Origin: Pseudopyrenochaeta lycopersici
Taxonomy: Eukaryota > Ascomycota > Dothideomycetes > Pleosporales > Pseudopyrenochaetaceae
DNA: 64,000 nucleotides
NCBI GenBank assembly: GCA_003313425.1
Contig: NHZP01000015.1
Coordinates: 620,001 to 684,000 of the forward strand
Direction: 5' to 3'
The notes beneath the pieces were generated by a model. It did no database searches. It was not told the origin of the DNA and saw only the letters and a list, made by a program, of their open reading frames with translations. The number at the start of each line of letters is the position of its first letter. Position 1 is the first letter of the stretch. A program made the translations under genes and the position numbers. Shown piece by piece: positions 45,339 to 57,400 of this stretch.

Positions 45339-46056
45339 ATTGGTTTCGAGACGAGATACTGCAGGGATAAAAAAAGATCCATATATCGATCAACTTCACT
45401 TGGATGCATAGTTGGAGGCTGCCTATCACAAGACGGGTTTACAATTAGTCTTGGCATGATATGTGGATTCCACATTAAAGCGGGAGTACGTTTTCGTCTA
45501 TGGGCACATTAACTGTTGTTTTTGGCATCGCTCCACCAATGCCGGTATGTTGGACAGTATTACTATGCTCTCTCATGCCCAAATACCCACAAACGTGCTG
45601 CCATACTGACCAAAAGGTCTTCAATGACAACAGTAGAGCGATTGATCGCTTGATATTCACCATAACAAGGAGAGAAATACTCGAACCAATTCGAAGAGAC
45701 GAACAGGAGAATCAGGACCAACGACGAGATGGTGGCCTGGAAACCCGGGGTTGTGTCTGGACATGAGGACAGTATGCAAGATAGAAGCTATAGTCTGCAA
45801 GTCACTCGAGAACATATAGGAATATGATATGGCTCTAATTGAAAATTGGAGTTTCAGGCTGTCGGGCTACTCCAGCAGGTGCATTCCCTCTTGTCATCTC
45901 CGACATCAACCAGCAATGCATAAAAAATCCATTTCAGGGGTCTTATGCCTTCTGTGATTACTCTTTTACTGGCGAATAAGTATTAGATAAAAGAATTATT
46001 ACCCTAATTAAGTACTATCCCCGGCATAAACCACAATAGAGACTAACAAACTTCTC
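45339..46056. other. Convergent intergenic region, 718 bp
   Basis: Between two 3' ends. An 88-codon plus ORF (45500-45766) has no supporting features. AT-rich toward 45960-46030. Confidence 0.4.
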
Positions 46057-47644
46057 TCAATTTCCAAACCAACCCGCAATCCCCTTCTTCTTCTCTTTTG
46101 AATTTCTCTCCTTCTCCTTTGCGTCATTCATTTTCTTCGATATGTCCGCTATTAACAGTGCCCATCTATGGTCTAATTCCTCAGGGGACCTCAATCCTAC
46201 CCCACCATCAGCTGCTTCATCCTTCTCAGGTTGCAACACTTCTTTGATCACCCCAGAAGCTATAGCAAGCCTTCTAGTCTTTTCAATTAACCACTCCTTG
46301 TGCGCCAGACCTAGTGTCCAATGCGAGGGAAGCTTAGCGTAGCCAAGGTGTGCGCCGAGGAGCGCCCCAGCAGCGGCGCCATTTGTATCTGCGTCTCCAC
46401 CTTCCATGATAAGATCTACTATCAAGTCCTCAAACACCGTCTCTGCAGCTAGAGGCCCGGACCGGGCCGCAGTCTTTTTCATGGCTAACCGCAAAAGGAC
46501 AATCGCTGAGCCCAGACACTTGTACACATACCCAATCTACAAAGTTGAAGATATTGCATTAGTGTATGTCTCACATGCTTTAATTTGTAGATATTTACCT
46601 TGTTGTGTTCGTCAAGCTTCAGCTCCTCCAATGTCTTGGCGTAAACATGTCGTTCGAACTCTTTCCTTTCAATATGTCTTTCTATCTCATACTTCGTAAG
46701 CTCCTCATCAAGACCAGGGTTCATGAGTTCCGGTTGGTCTTTAACCCAATTGTAGGTGCGCTCGATGCATGCATCCACATCTTCTTCATCCACGATATCG
46801 CCGCGTAGTAGGCCTCGTATGAGGGCTACCTCAATGCAGCAAGAGACAACACAGCGCGGATCAACGTGTGTGGTTCGTCCGATGCCGGCAGCCAATTCGT
46901 ACGTTTCTACTTCACTCATACCGACTCCGATGACGCCGATGGGATGTGTGCGCATCAAGCTGCCGTTCGGTGCCTGATAGCGGCCTGAATGAACCCATCT
47001 CTGTGTGGCTGTGCCTATTGGGTCGTTCAAATAGTTTTTTGATTGCACCGTACCGCCTACAAGCGCACCAATGCCGCAGGCATAGCGATCAAGCGCAAGC
47101 AGACCTTGTGAAATCCAAATATGAAGGCGGCAAGCAAAGTCTTGTGAGAGACTTTGGACAGTGAGGGTTAATGGAGCCGATGTGTAAGCATGGAGGTACC
47201 CTAAAACGATCAATAGGGCTTGGTCTGTGTCATCTGTCCATGCGCAACTTCCAAATCGCACTGGAGCGTGTATCAGCCTCGTCTTACTTTTGAATGAGGT
47301 ATTTGACTTTCACGTGACTCAAGAACATAAATTGAGCACTATAATCACTTACATCGATGTGAATCAGGATGGAAATCAGTTGCCGGCTCTACCAGCTGAA
47401 ATTTCTGCTCTGGATAGACCTGCGCGCTCTGTGCTTTTGTTAAGAATTCGGTATAGAGGCCTATCGTATCACCAAGCGCCGAGCCGATGATACATCCATA
47501 TATCTTATCTAAGACCGTCTGATGCACAAAAGGATGAGTATCCAAGAGATCTAGGTGATTTGAAGAGTTATCGCCTGGAGGCTGTGGCACCAGGGCTTCT
47601 TCGGGCTCAGAGCCAGGGGAATTGATACGAACAAAGTCGTCCAT
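46057..47644 (-). CDS. ADP-ribosylglycohydrolase family protein (ARH/DraG fold)
   Basis: Three exons on the minus strand: 47644-47353, 47260-46599, 46536-46057; 477 residues. Seen: IYGCIIGSALGDTIG near residue 50, the family's N-terminal motif; the first metal-binding motif WTDDTDQ (105-111); LMRTHPIGVIG; and the second metal motif GGDADTNGA (about 364-372). Together these supply the two-Mg2+ site that hydrolyses ADP-ribosyl bonds (family knowledge). The substrate (protein Arg, Ser, or O-acetyl-ADP-ribose) cannot be decided. There is an inserted charged helix (about 280-318, ELTKYEIERHIERKEFERH) and a Lys-rich tail ending KKKGIAGWFGN. Intron 1 is 92 nt, longer than its neighbours; acceptor 47261 was chosen because it puts RFGSCAWTDDTDQ in frame. 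Confidence 0.9.
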
Positions 47645-49144
47645 GGTCTAAACTGGGGTAAGAGGATTAATTGGAGAAGAAAAAGAGAGATTCAACTTAC
47701 TGTCGCGCGCGTTCTTTGCTTGTACAATGTTGGTGCCTTGAGGCTGGGTGCTGCCTTCACATTAGCCCTCGGGTGGCTTGAGGCTGAAACAGCAGCCTCG
47801 AAAAGGACACCATTACAAGTCGGTCACAGCACTCTGAATGCTTCTACTCACCACATTAGCTGAAAGGACACATTAACTATTGAAAAACCTGATGACTTCA
47901 GTCCTCACGGCAAGGAAAGGATCATCGCCCCCGAGTATGAGCCGTGGAAAAAGAACGCTAGATCGAAATTGGAAGGACTTCAGCTCCCGAATGTGCTCTT
48001 GTTGCGACACGAAGCGTGTTCCGAAAAGAGAAGAATGGCAATAAATTGTAAACAGCGCTATAAATATTGGGCGCATATTTTCGAGCAGGAAAGTTTCGAA
48101 ATAAAGCAGAATATACCTTTACCGGTAGACAACCAAGCCACCCGAGTTTTCGCCATGCTGGTCTGTACTGTTGATGGCTGATGTTGGATGGCTCTGCACG
48201 AATAGTGATCACTCGAGTGGATATTTTTGGAGCTTTCTAACTTCATGGTGGAGTTTCTCGGATATGTTAGCATCCTGGAGGTATGCGACGGGTCGACAAG
48301 ATGGTCGATGAACGTTGAGATGGTAAAGACAGAACAAACACACAAAGCTATTACGAATTCCTGCTTTTTGCATCTTTTCTTAATGCTTGTTACTACATCG
48401 ACTACCTTTCCTATCCATAGCGAACTCAGAACCAAGAGGTGAAGCCCGATTGCGAGCCTGTCCTAGTGGGTCCACTCGGGAAAGGCCACAGCCCGTCAAA
48501 GCTTGATTTATTAGCTTAAAGAAGCCCGAGATTGATATCAGCCAGCCTGTATTTGAAAATTCATTCGAAAAGATCAATAGTCACTCTTCTGCAGTGCACG
48601 GCTAGAATTTTAAGTGCAACAGCTCTCCTTACCTTTACGAAACTTCACCGAATTGTCATTTTCACGTTGGCATTTTGTGAGAAATTTTCAGTGTTTATTT
48701 TGACTTATTTTACGCTACAGTACAATAACTGGATTTCTTTGGGGACACATATTACAGCTTTCCCTTTTCGTGATTACCAAGGTACATTCCATTCACGCCA
48801 AGCGGTTTCTCCGGCAACATTCGCTTTCATAGCATTTTGGTCTACGAGAAGTCTTCATTTGGCGGCTGCCATGCGACGGCCGAGGAATGCAATCGAAGCT
48901 TTGACGCAACTAGCGGACTTCCGACTTAGTCAAGAGCGTGCTGTTCTGGCCGCTATCTACACTTTCATGGGTTGATAACGAAACTATACGCAATCTCAAG
49001 CTTTTGGCTCTGGATCAAACAAACTGTGCTATAGAAATTTTCTAGCACCGTATCGCAATTCTCCAAATTTGAACTCCCTCATCGAACATTAGATTTCCCA
49101 AGTCTCGCTAAAAGCTCTCAGATATTCATCCAAGACGGCCGAAT
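47645..49144. other. Intergenic, about 1.5 kb, AT-rich
   Basis: Promoter of the ADP-ribosylglycohydrolase gene at its left end and the presumed promoter of the Thr-rich locus at its right end. A 147-codon plus reading (48532-48975) starts at TTG and shows a hydrophobic run (ILSATALLTFTKL) but no ATG at the proper place. I cannot make it a signal-peptide exon of the repeat gene. Confidence 0.35.
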
Positions 49145-51712
49145 ATGTTCTCACACTCGTTATATTTTCCTTGCCATATTTTGTTTGGGCCAAAGCATGC
49201 AGACGTTTACATGATATTTTCGATACGCTAATATGCACAGTCACCGGCGAACTGGGGCAGCACCGTCACAACAACAGTGGCTGGCTCAACGCGAACCCTT
49301 ACGGAGACCACTTTGTCGACGATATCAAATACGATAACAAGCACCCTCACGAACACGATATCAAACACTATAACAAATACCATTATAAATACCCTTACGA
49401 ACACTGTATCAAATACTATAAGCACTACGCTCTCGTTTACGAACACTGTATATGCAAGTTTCCAGTGCATTTAATCCTCCTGGCCAGAGCTGAATCATAA
49501 TAGAACACCATTACAAACTCAGCGACCATCAGTACATCGCTTTCATTTACAAATACTGTATATGTAAGAACCCCTTAAAAGTGTGAATTCCGGATACTGA
49601 CCTGCTAGTAGAATACCATAACGAACTCGCAGACGATCACGCAATATACCACAGTCCAAAATTACAACACCATTACGAACTCAGCAACAATCACATCCTC
49701 CGCTACGATTACTAATTACATTACTCGGACCTCTGTTCCTCCAGCGGTCACCGGTACGCGGTCCCCTGCCTTACAGCTTCGTTAAGAATTTCTCCGAGTC
49801 TTTACTTTTATCTTCGATTCCCACCTTGAGAGGAGAAGTGACTAAATCTTCATTCTAGAAACACAAAGCATAACTGCAACTGTGATAACGACGTCTGTTT
49901 CCACGTCTATTGCGCCGGCTGTTACCTCTACTCTCACTACCATTTCCACGTCCATTCCGCCGGCAGTGACTTTGACACTAACGACTACCTCAACGTCAAT
50001 TCCTCTGGCTATTACTTCTACCTTGACGACTGTCTCCATATCAGTTCCGCCAGCTATAACGTTTACTTTGACAACTGTATCTATTCCGCCAGCTGTTACT
50101 GCCACCTTAACGACTACCTCGGTATCTACCCTTCCAGCCATTACTTCTACATTGACAACTACTTCCATATCAGTTCTGGCCGCTATCACTTCTACACTGA
50201 CGTCTATATCAATTCCGCCAGCTGTCACATCCACGCTGACGAGCATCTCAACATCGATTCCTCCAGCTATCACCTCTACGCTAACCAGTACATCCACATC
50301 AATTCCACCAGCTGTTACTTCCACCCTGACGGCTATCTCCACCTCCATCCCGCCGGCTGTTACTTCTACATTAACAAATACTTTTATATCAGTTCCACCA
50401 GCGATTATTACTACGTTGACAGCTACCTCAATTCCGCCAGCTGTCACTTCCACACTGACATCTACCTCTACGTCGACCGAAACCAGTGTTTCAACGCAAT
50501 ACGTAACAGTCACAAAATCATCGCTGTCGACCACTATAGAATTATCAGTATCTAACTCGTATATAACGCTCACGCAAACGCTTACGCCTCCCCCTGAGAC
50601 AGTTACCCGAACTTTCACACCCTCACCAGAAACGATCACACGGACCTACACGCCTCTACCAGAAACAATCACGCACACCTTTACACCTGTAGCACAAATC
50701 ATCACGCAAACGTTTACACCTCCGCCAGAAACTGTTACTCAAACCTTTACGCCTCCACCTGAAACGATCACACAGACTTTCACGCCTCCGCCAGAAACAA
50801 TTACGCGAACTCTCACTCTTCCAGCAGATACAATCACGCGTATCCCTCTGCCAGAAACAATTACTGTAACCCTTACAGATTCAACGGAAACTACGTATGC
50901 TGCAATTACAGCCCCACCGGAGACAATCACACATACCCCTCAAGCGGACACAATTACACAAACCATTATATCTCAGACAGAAGCCATTACAACCACTTTC
51001 ACACCCCCAGCACAAACGATTACAAGCACTCCTCGAGCAGAAACCATTACGCAGACCCTTACACTCCCAATGGAAACGATTACGAATACTCCTCCAGCAG
51101 TAACAGTCACAAGCACTTTTACACCGCCAGCAGAGACGAGCACCACCACTTTTACACTGCCAGCAGAGACAGTAACGAGCTCTCTCACACCTTCAGTAGA
51201 AACAGTTACACGCACACCTCCAGCAGAAACAATCACCAGCACTTTTACGCCCCCTGCAGAAACAATCATTAGCTCTTTCATACCCCTAGCGGAGATAGTC
51301 ACGCAGACCCTTACATTCCCTGCAGAGACAACGTATGCTACAATCACAATTCATGACAATTTCAATTTTACGACGACGCAAAATGCCCTTTCTGTGGAAA
51401 TAAAGACCGAGAATCTGCTTTCAACAACGACGTACACAGAGTTCATAAGTATGCCTGTGTCAACAGTGAATATAGTTTCGACCGTCACGACCACATCTGT
51501 GCCGCCAGCAATTATACAGAACCATTCCTTAATTGGTATGCAAAGATTTTCTTACAGTCGGCCTGTAAACAATGTTTTAAAACTTAATAAAGTATACACC
51601 TGCTAGGCGCTTACTTACCCCTTCTAGAAACATTATATATTACATCGTACATAACACTTCCACAAGTCTCGATCATGGAAACTTTTACGCCTATAGAACT
51701 TGTCATTACCAC
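49145..51712 (+). CDS. Giant Thr-rich repeat protein, 5' block (exons 1-6; 3' continuation uncertain)
   Basis: Proposed exons: 49145-49204 (start exon, weak), 49241-49453, 49504-49563, 49612-49753, 49859-51535, 51628-51712. The large exon alone encodes 559 residues, nearly all Thr, Ser, Pro, Ile and Val. Reading frame and amino-acid style persist across every intron, for example LSFTNTVY at the ends of exons 2 and 3 and SVPPAVT|GETQSITATVITTSVST. Three repeat families follow one another (see separate entries). The second exon ends with a GC donor (gcaagt). No good signal peptide, GPI signal or membrane helix was found; the proposed start MFSHSLYFPCHILF is only mildly hydrophobic. The composition resembles O-glycosylated cell-surface or adhesin-like stalks, but that is inference. 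The last exon ends in phase 2, matching the first exon of the 3' block at 54456. Confidence 0.55.
49300..49445 (+). repeat. Tetrapeptide-like tandem repeats (N-T-I-x), 12-bp period
   Basis: Within exon 2, units such as NTIT, STLT, NTIS, NTII, NTLT and NTVS follow each other about 11 times. At DNA level the 12-nt units have diverged but share an AC-rich core (aacac-ata). Confidence 0.7.
49885..50475 (+). repeat. About 13 copies of a 15-residue (45-bp) unit around S-I-P-P-A-V-T-S-T-L-T
   Basis: Consensus about STSIPPAVTSTLTTI. Two or three units are shortened to about 12 residues. Copies differ at 20-40% of positions, so this is an old, diverged array that kept its protein pattern. Confidence 0.85.
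50585..51345 (+). repeat. About 20 copies of an 11-residue (33-bp) unit around P-P-P-E-T-I-T-Q-T-F-T
   Basis: Consensus PPPETITQTFT with variants (PSPETITRTYT, PPAETITSTFT, PRAETITQTLT). It follows the 15-residue array after a spacer of about 35 residues. Alternating Thr and hydrophobic residues predict extended beta strands broken by Pro pairs. Confidence 0.85.
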
Positions 51713-54455
51713 GTAAGCTCTTTCAAAATTTTCTGCTTTCTATTCTATATTCTCCGTGTTGCGCGACTTAAGGTACGTATCCCGGACCAAGGACCTTCCC
51801 GCTATTCGTGGCTATATATATTCTTCTCGGGTGTGGTCTACTTTGCGCATATAATACATACTCTGGATATTTTACCGTATGCAAATTATCCCGAAGTCAT
51901 ATCCTCAATGTGGATTGTTTGCGCAAACTCTGGTGAGTGCATCCATAACCTGTCGTGAATCGATATTAGTGATGGAGATGAAGTGGTACCCACCTCCACA
52001 AAGTGATTTAAAAATGAGCGAAGCAAATTTTCTATCTAATCCGCTTATAGGAACAGGAATAGATCACCCGTTGGCAATGCCAACTAATGCAGAGACCAGG
52101 ATTTAGGTTTTTTTTCAGCTCTTCTTGGGTTTGCACTTGTTACGACCAGACCGCAACCTTTATTCGTACAGAGGATGGGCAGAATGCCTACACTTTAACG
52201 CGGGGCTACCGCTTTCTTCCCGATTTCTCTTGCAAGACTTTGATGCCACTTGATTCCCTTCATCCTCAAGGTGTCATGAGTGGCGATGTCTCATTTCAGA
52301 CGCCACCATTATTTAGGATCGGAAGTTATGTCTCTCTACACCCTATGCTTAGCCTCCAATCCTTGCAGCAGGTCGGAGGCCTCAGAAGAACCATTTGCAT
52401 CACCATTATCATATGTAAGATTGTGCTTCGCAGCTCATGGTTGGAGAATCTGCTCTCCATTTCTGATCCCTCAATGTCCCCTGAAAGAGACGTGCATAGT
52501 GTCCCTTCAGGACTATGGTATAATTCCGCCTATATCCAACAAACACAAATCACAATTTTGCCTTCAATCACCTTGGAAAAGCTCTTTAAGAGAAATGCGA
52601 CAAGAGAATCACGATCAAACTGTTTTTTCCGAGCGGATCAGTGCTGATTGGTGTATCTCATTCCATAGCCAATTTAATAGTCGTCTCCTACCGATCGCCA
52701 TATGTTGCGCATTGGAATCTGCAGCTGAGAGCACAGAGCAACATTTCAGGCTTCTGGCGAAGCCGGTCTACAAAATCATGAGAGGCATCTCGGACAAAAT
52801 CAAGGAAGTTGAGTGCAGGTCCCATGTGTCGACCCTTTCTTCTACATTGCGGAGCACAACATCATCGCATGAGGCTTTGTACAGCGTTAACGATCAATGC
52901 AGAGGGTAATACAGAACTAAGAAAACAATGACGATATTGTTCAGTGAGTGTTATTTCGAAGTTTAAACATACACTGATTTTGCATGCCCCTCCTATGCTC
53001 TACCAGTAAAGCTTCCACACGCTGACTTTGGTTGTCATGGAAGCTTGCGCAAAGTTGCAGATCTCAAGGCCTAGAGGTTATCGACTGTGAGCCGTGTAGA
53101 CGCATATTTTGGAAATTCATCGCCCGCGTCATACACCGGTCTTTTTAAATATCATTATCGTTCGTACTGCAAGGTCTTGAATTAATTGGCAGTAGGGCTT
53201 TTGCACTTCGACAGATGGCAAGGGTGTTTCCTTTTCATTAGACATACTTGTGCTGTGCTTAGTATAGGGCGAGATATGGTATGGAATGTCGGATGAGAGG
53301 AGATGATTTTAGTTGTGACATCGAAGGTTCATAGAATGCTGTTGGTGGGCACTGTGATACAAGACCTCTCACCGCAGACATTAACATACCGGCCAATCAG
53401 GAATGTATGTACTAGACGACTAAGGCTTGGGATTGGATATGTCAACTATCCATTCTTTCTGCTCATTCGCCCATTTCGTAGTATATTTAGTTCAATGCCC
53501 AGATTCTGTTGGTCGCCGTGGGCTTGCGCGTGAATGAGCAGCAGGCTCTGACAGCTTGTCTTTGATCTCCTACATTTATAGGTTTGAAAGCACTTTGCTA
53601 TGCCTTTGAAGACATTCATCAAGGATTTTAGAAACTGCGCGACGAGAACAACATCCAAGAGTCAGGCAAGCCTATCCACGCAAAAAACCTTGTCCCGCCA
53701 GACGACTGAAATGTCAGCTAATTGACAATACTGTATGAATTGTGATTTCTATTGAACTATTACTTACTACCTGTAGACAACCGTAGCCTCCAGATGCCTG
53801 GGGCAAAATATGCATATTAATGAGAAAGTTGGCAATAGCCTAGAAAATTCATGCTGGCAATATATAAGTTATCGTGATCATCATCCTATCAATAGATAGT
53901 TCTAATCAGAAGCGTCATAAAAACTCCACATGCTATGTGCTATGAACACCGTGATGTTGGATATAGAACTTCATGGGCTCAGTTCTCAAAATGGGGTGAA
54001 AATTATGCTACCAGGTTTTCACGCGCGAGAATAATGCCGCTCAAATCTAGGAATTGACACATTCCAATTCTTTTGGAATAGCTCAAAGACTTTTGACGCG
54101 CGTACGGGCTTCTACATTCCAACGAATCTGCGCAACCGTTGCTCGGCAACAGCAACAAAGAGGCCCATACACTTCGCATGCAGAACGTTAGTATGTTCAT
54201 GACCCTTAAAACTGACTCGATACTGTTAAATGTTACAGACATACTCATAATCACATTGGCCTTCGGTGCTCTCTTGGACCCGGACTTCTCGGACCTGGAT
54301 CAATCTTCCACGCTCAACTGCCTAGGCCCCAATCGATGTGCCACCACTAATGGATTATCCTCGCCTCGTCGTGCATTATCCTTTATTTCTCTGTTCGCTT
54401 TTTTTGAATCGCTCAAGGTCGCTAGTCTACGATTAGCTACTAACCTTGCAAATAG
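51713..54455. other. 2.7-kb non-repetitive stretch between the two Thr-rich blocks
   Basis: The Thr-rich pattern stops at a donor (gtaagc, 51713) and resumes after an acceptor with a textbook branch site (ctactaac...aaatag, ending 54455). In between are overlapping ORFs (52087-52647 and 52280-52909) with no recognisable domain, no terminal repeats and no transposase motifs. It could be the 3' end of one gene plus the promoter and first exons of a second (an ATG-led reading begins at 54178, with a possible 51-nt intron at 54187-54237), or an expanded intron of one gene. Confidence 0.4.
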
Positions 54456-57400
54456 TACCTTCATTCAGCCTCAAACATTTGAGCAGACGACAACCGTTAA
54501 TGAAACTATCTATGCTACTGTAACACAGACTATCATCACTACTGAGGTACGTATTAAGGCCTGTTGAGTGCTCCGTACCGTTCTAGCCACGCTAATTACT
54601 CCAGACTGAGAAACAGATTCAAACTGCCAACATCACCGTTCCCATCACGCTTGAGCAAACAACAACAGCTACACAGAATATACCTATGATTTCAACACGA
54701 ACTGAGACAACTACTGCAATTGACTGGCCATTCTTGGCTCGTGATGCTATAACCGAGAATGGGTTCGTGCATTCGCTTCATGCAAGCATTCACCTTGTCT
54801 CGCGCCGCTGATCTTGTTTTAGGACTGTGTATGTCGGCACAACCACTACAGCCACCCTCACTCAGAGCCTGTCCATCAACTCTACACTCACAACAACAGC
54901 GGTTAGTTTTACTTTCAGCTTTTATAAGCCTCGTGAGACTGGACTAACTTCATGTCACAACAATTTAGACCCCACCACCAGAGACCATTACAACAAATAG
55001 CACGATATTCGTCACGGCCACAAGGTAAACCCTCGATCTATAATCTGCATAGGATACCCGCTAATTTGCGGATCTCAATCTTTAGAACACTTGATCCAGT
55101 CATTATCACATCCAATGATACCTTGTTCATCACGACAACGGCTGCCCCGTCGACAGTTGTACAGAATAACACAATCCGGGTAACTGAGGTAAGGACTGAA
55201 ATGAGTTGTGCGCATATAAAGATGCTAATGTGCTAGTCCCAGACTCAAGAAGTCTCAACTCTAACGAAGAAGATTACGCTTCTAACCACCGAAACTTTGG
55301 ACGCTGTGACATTGACCCGGAATGAAACGATTTCTATTACGCAAACTGCCACTCGAGACGTGACAACAACCATCAATGGTACAGGTAAGTGTTCTTACGG
55401 TGTGTGCCAGCAAATCATGTGCCCCACAATTTGGCATAGCTCTGCAGATCGTCTTCGAGACTTTGCAAGCTTTATCAAATGCACTGATAATCTTTTTCCA
55501 AATTTCTCTGCTAATATCTTCGTTATATGTAGTATATGTTACCCCTGAACCGGTAAGGGCTCGTCTTCATGTCCGGTATTCGAATCTGAGCTGATATCTT
55601 CAAGATTACCACAACCCGAACCATCAACAGTACCGAGTTCATAATAGCAACTGAAAGTCTCGACCCTGAGGTAATAATATATAACCACACAGTTTTCATC
55701 ACGAGTACTTTAGATCCTGAGGTAGTAGTACACAACAATACAGTGCTATTCACTGAGACTAAGACCACCACCGAGGTCCCAGAGCCAGGTAAGTAGCGAT
55801 TATTAAGAAGGCAAGCTTATGGCATGAATTAACTTCCCACCTAGTGACTACCACGGATATATTTAATAGGACGGAGTTCATTACACAGACAACAACTCTT
55901 GATGCTTCGACTGTGACCGCAACACATAATAGCACAGTGTACATTACCCAAATTCAAACAGAGACAACAACAGCAACCCAAGAAGCCTTGACGGTACGCG
56001 CTCCCTTTCTTATAACCGTATTATGACTACTTGATAAGCTAACACATCTCACAGGTTACAATCAATGGTACAGTATATGTGACTGAGACTCAAATTCAGA
56101 CAACAAATCAAAACCCGGTCACCGTATGTATAGTGAATCAGAAGCTTGCTAGAGCCAAATACTGATATTGATATTTCATTTGCAGGTCACCTCAAACGAA
56201 ACAATCATTCTAATTGAGGTCCAAACTCAGACGACAACCGAAGGGCCTGTCACTTTTACATCAAATGGAACTGTTTATGTAACAGAAGTCCAAACAAAGC
56301 CTGTAACGCAGACGCAGACGCAAAACCAGACTCTTATCACCACGCTGTAAGCTTTTCCTCAAGTTCTTGTCATGGCCCAGTCAGTTTCTAGTGGATGACT
56401 GCTTTCTTATGCATAAAGGCTGTTGGAGCAATGCGAGATTTGCGTCTTTGATGGAGGGGCTGACGAAAAATGCAGAACCATAACCGAAACTGAGACCAGC
56501 ATAAATACCGTGAACGCGTAAGTTTCAAAGCTCCTGCTGGACAATTTAGTTCTACTTGACTTTTTATTTTATTTTGTATCATCTATTTCATGTACTAGTA
56601 ATGCACGGCGAAAGGTAAAGTAACCTGGATCTTACATTTGGGAAATCGCTTTTCAAGCCCGACCAACCGTAAGACGGCGTCCGTCACTGAGAACCTTGTC
56701 CTCTTCGTGGATGATCAACTGTCGTGATACCAAAATCTTTCCGGATTATTGTATTAGCTGGATTTTTCTAGGACTCGGCTACCTTCAATACAACAAGCTT
56801 GTACTACTCTGGAGATACTCAGCTTGAGCCGTGGGGGAGATTTCGTATTGGGTTACACATGGCCTCCCACTCTTTCAGTTCCGGCCGTCAGGTACCTATA
56901 TTCTTATTTGCTCTGGCCACTGATGTTTCGCGTTTAGTACCAAAACAGAAGTCATTTACATAAAAACGGTTACGTCCTACGAAAGTATCACGACAGCCTA
57001 TGTCACCGGCCCAACTTTGACTCGCAACATGTATGAGACTGTCACGATAACAAAATCACCTACAATAATGTGAGCCTTCTTCCCAAATTGAAGGCGCAGC
57101 ATTGTTCTGACAATGCACAGGACGCTTTACACTACAGCCACGGAGTTTGTTACGCTGACTGAGAGTTATACGAGGTGAGCTACTGTCATTTGCTGTGTTT
57201 GCAATTTTTCTCAAAGGAAACCTTATTAGTACTTCTCTTTTCTCGTTCCTAGTCCCGTGTAATCTATCTTCTTATCTAGAGGCGGAAACGCCCCCCCCCC
57301 CCCCCCCAAACAAACTCCAATAAAATGGCTGTGGAGCTGAATTATTTTGCTCTAAACTCTCGCGAAGGGATCTGGTTCATTATTCCAGGATTCCAGAGAA

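Noticed and set aside
49842..50639. 265-codon Val/Gly-rich minus-strand ORF
   Set aside because: Mirror of the Thr-rich exon; the plus strand has phase-consistent splice joins and continues on both sides.
52087..52909. Two overlapping plus-strand ORFs (186 and 209 codons)
   Set aside because: No domain, no splice continuity with the Thr-rich exons, and the two frames compete; left as part of the unexplained 2.7-kb stretch.
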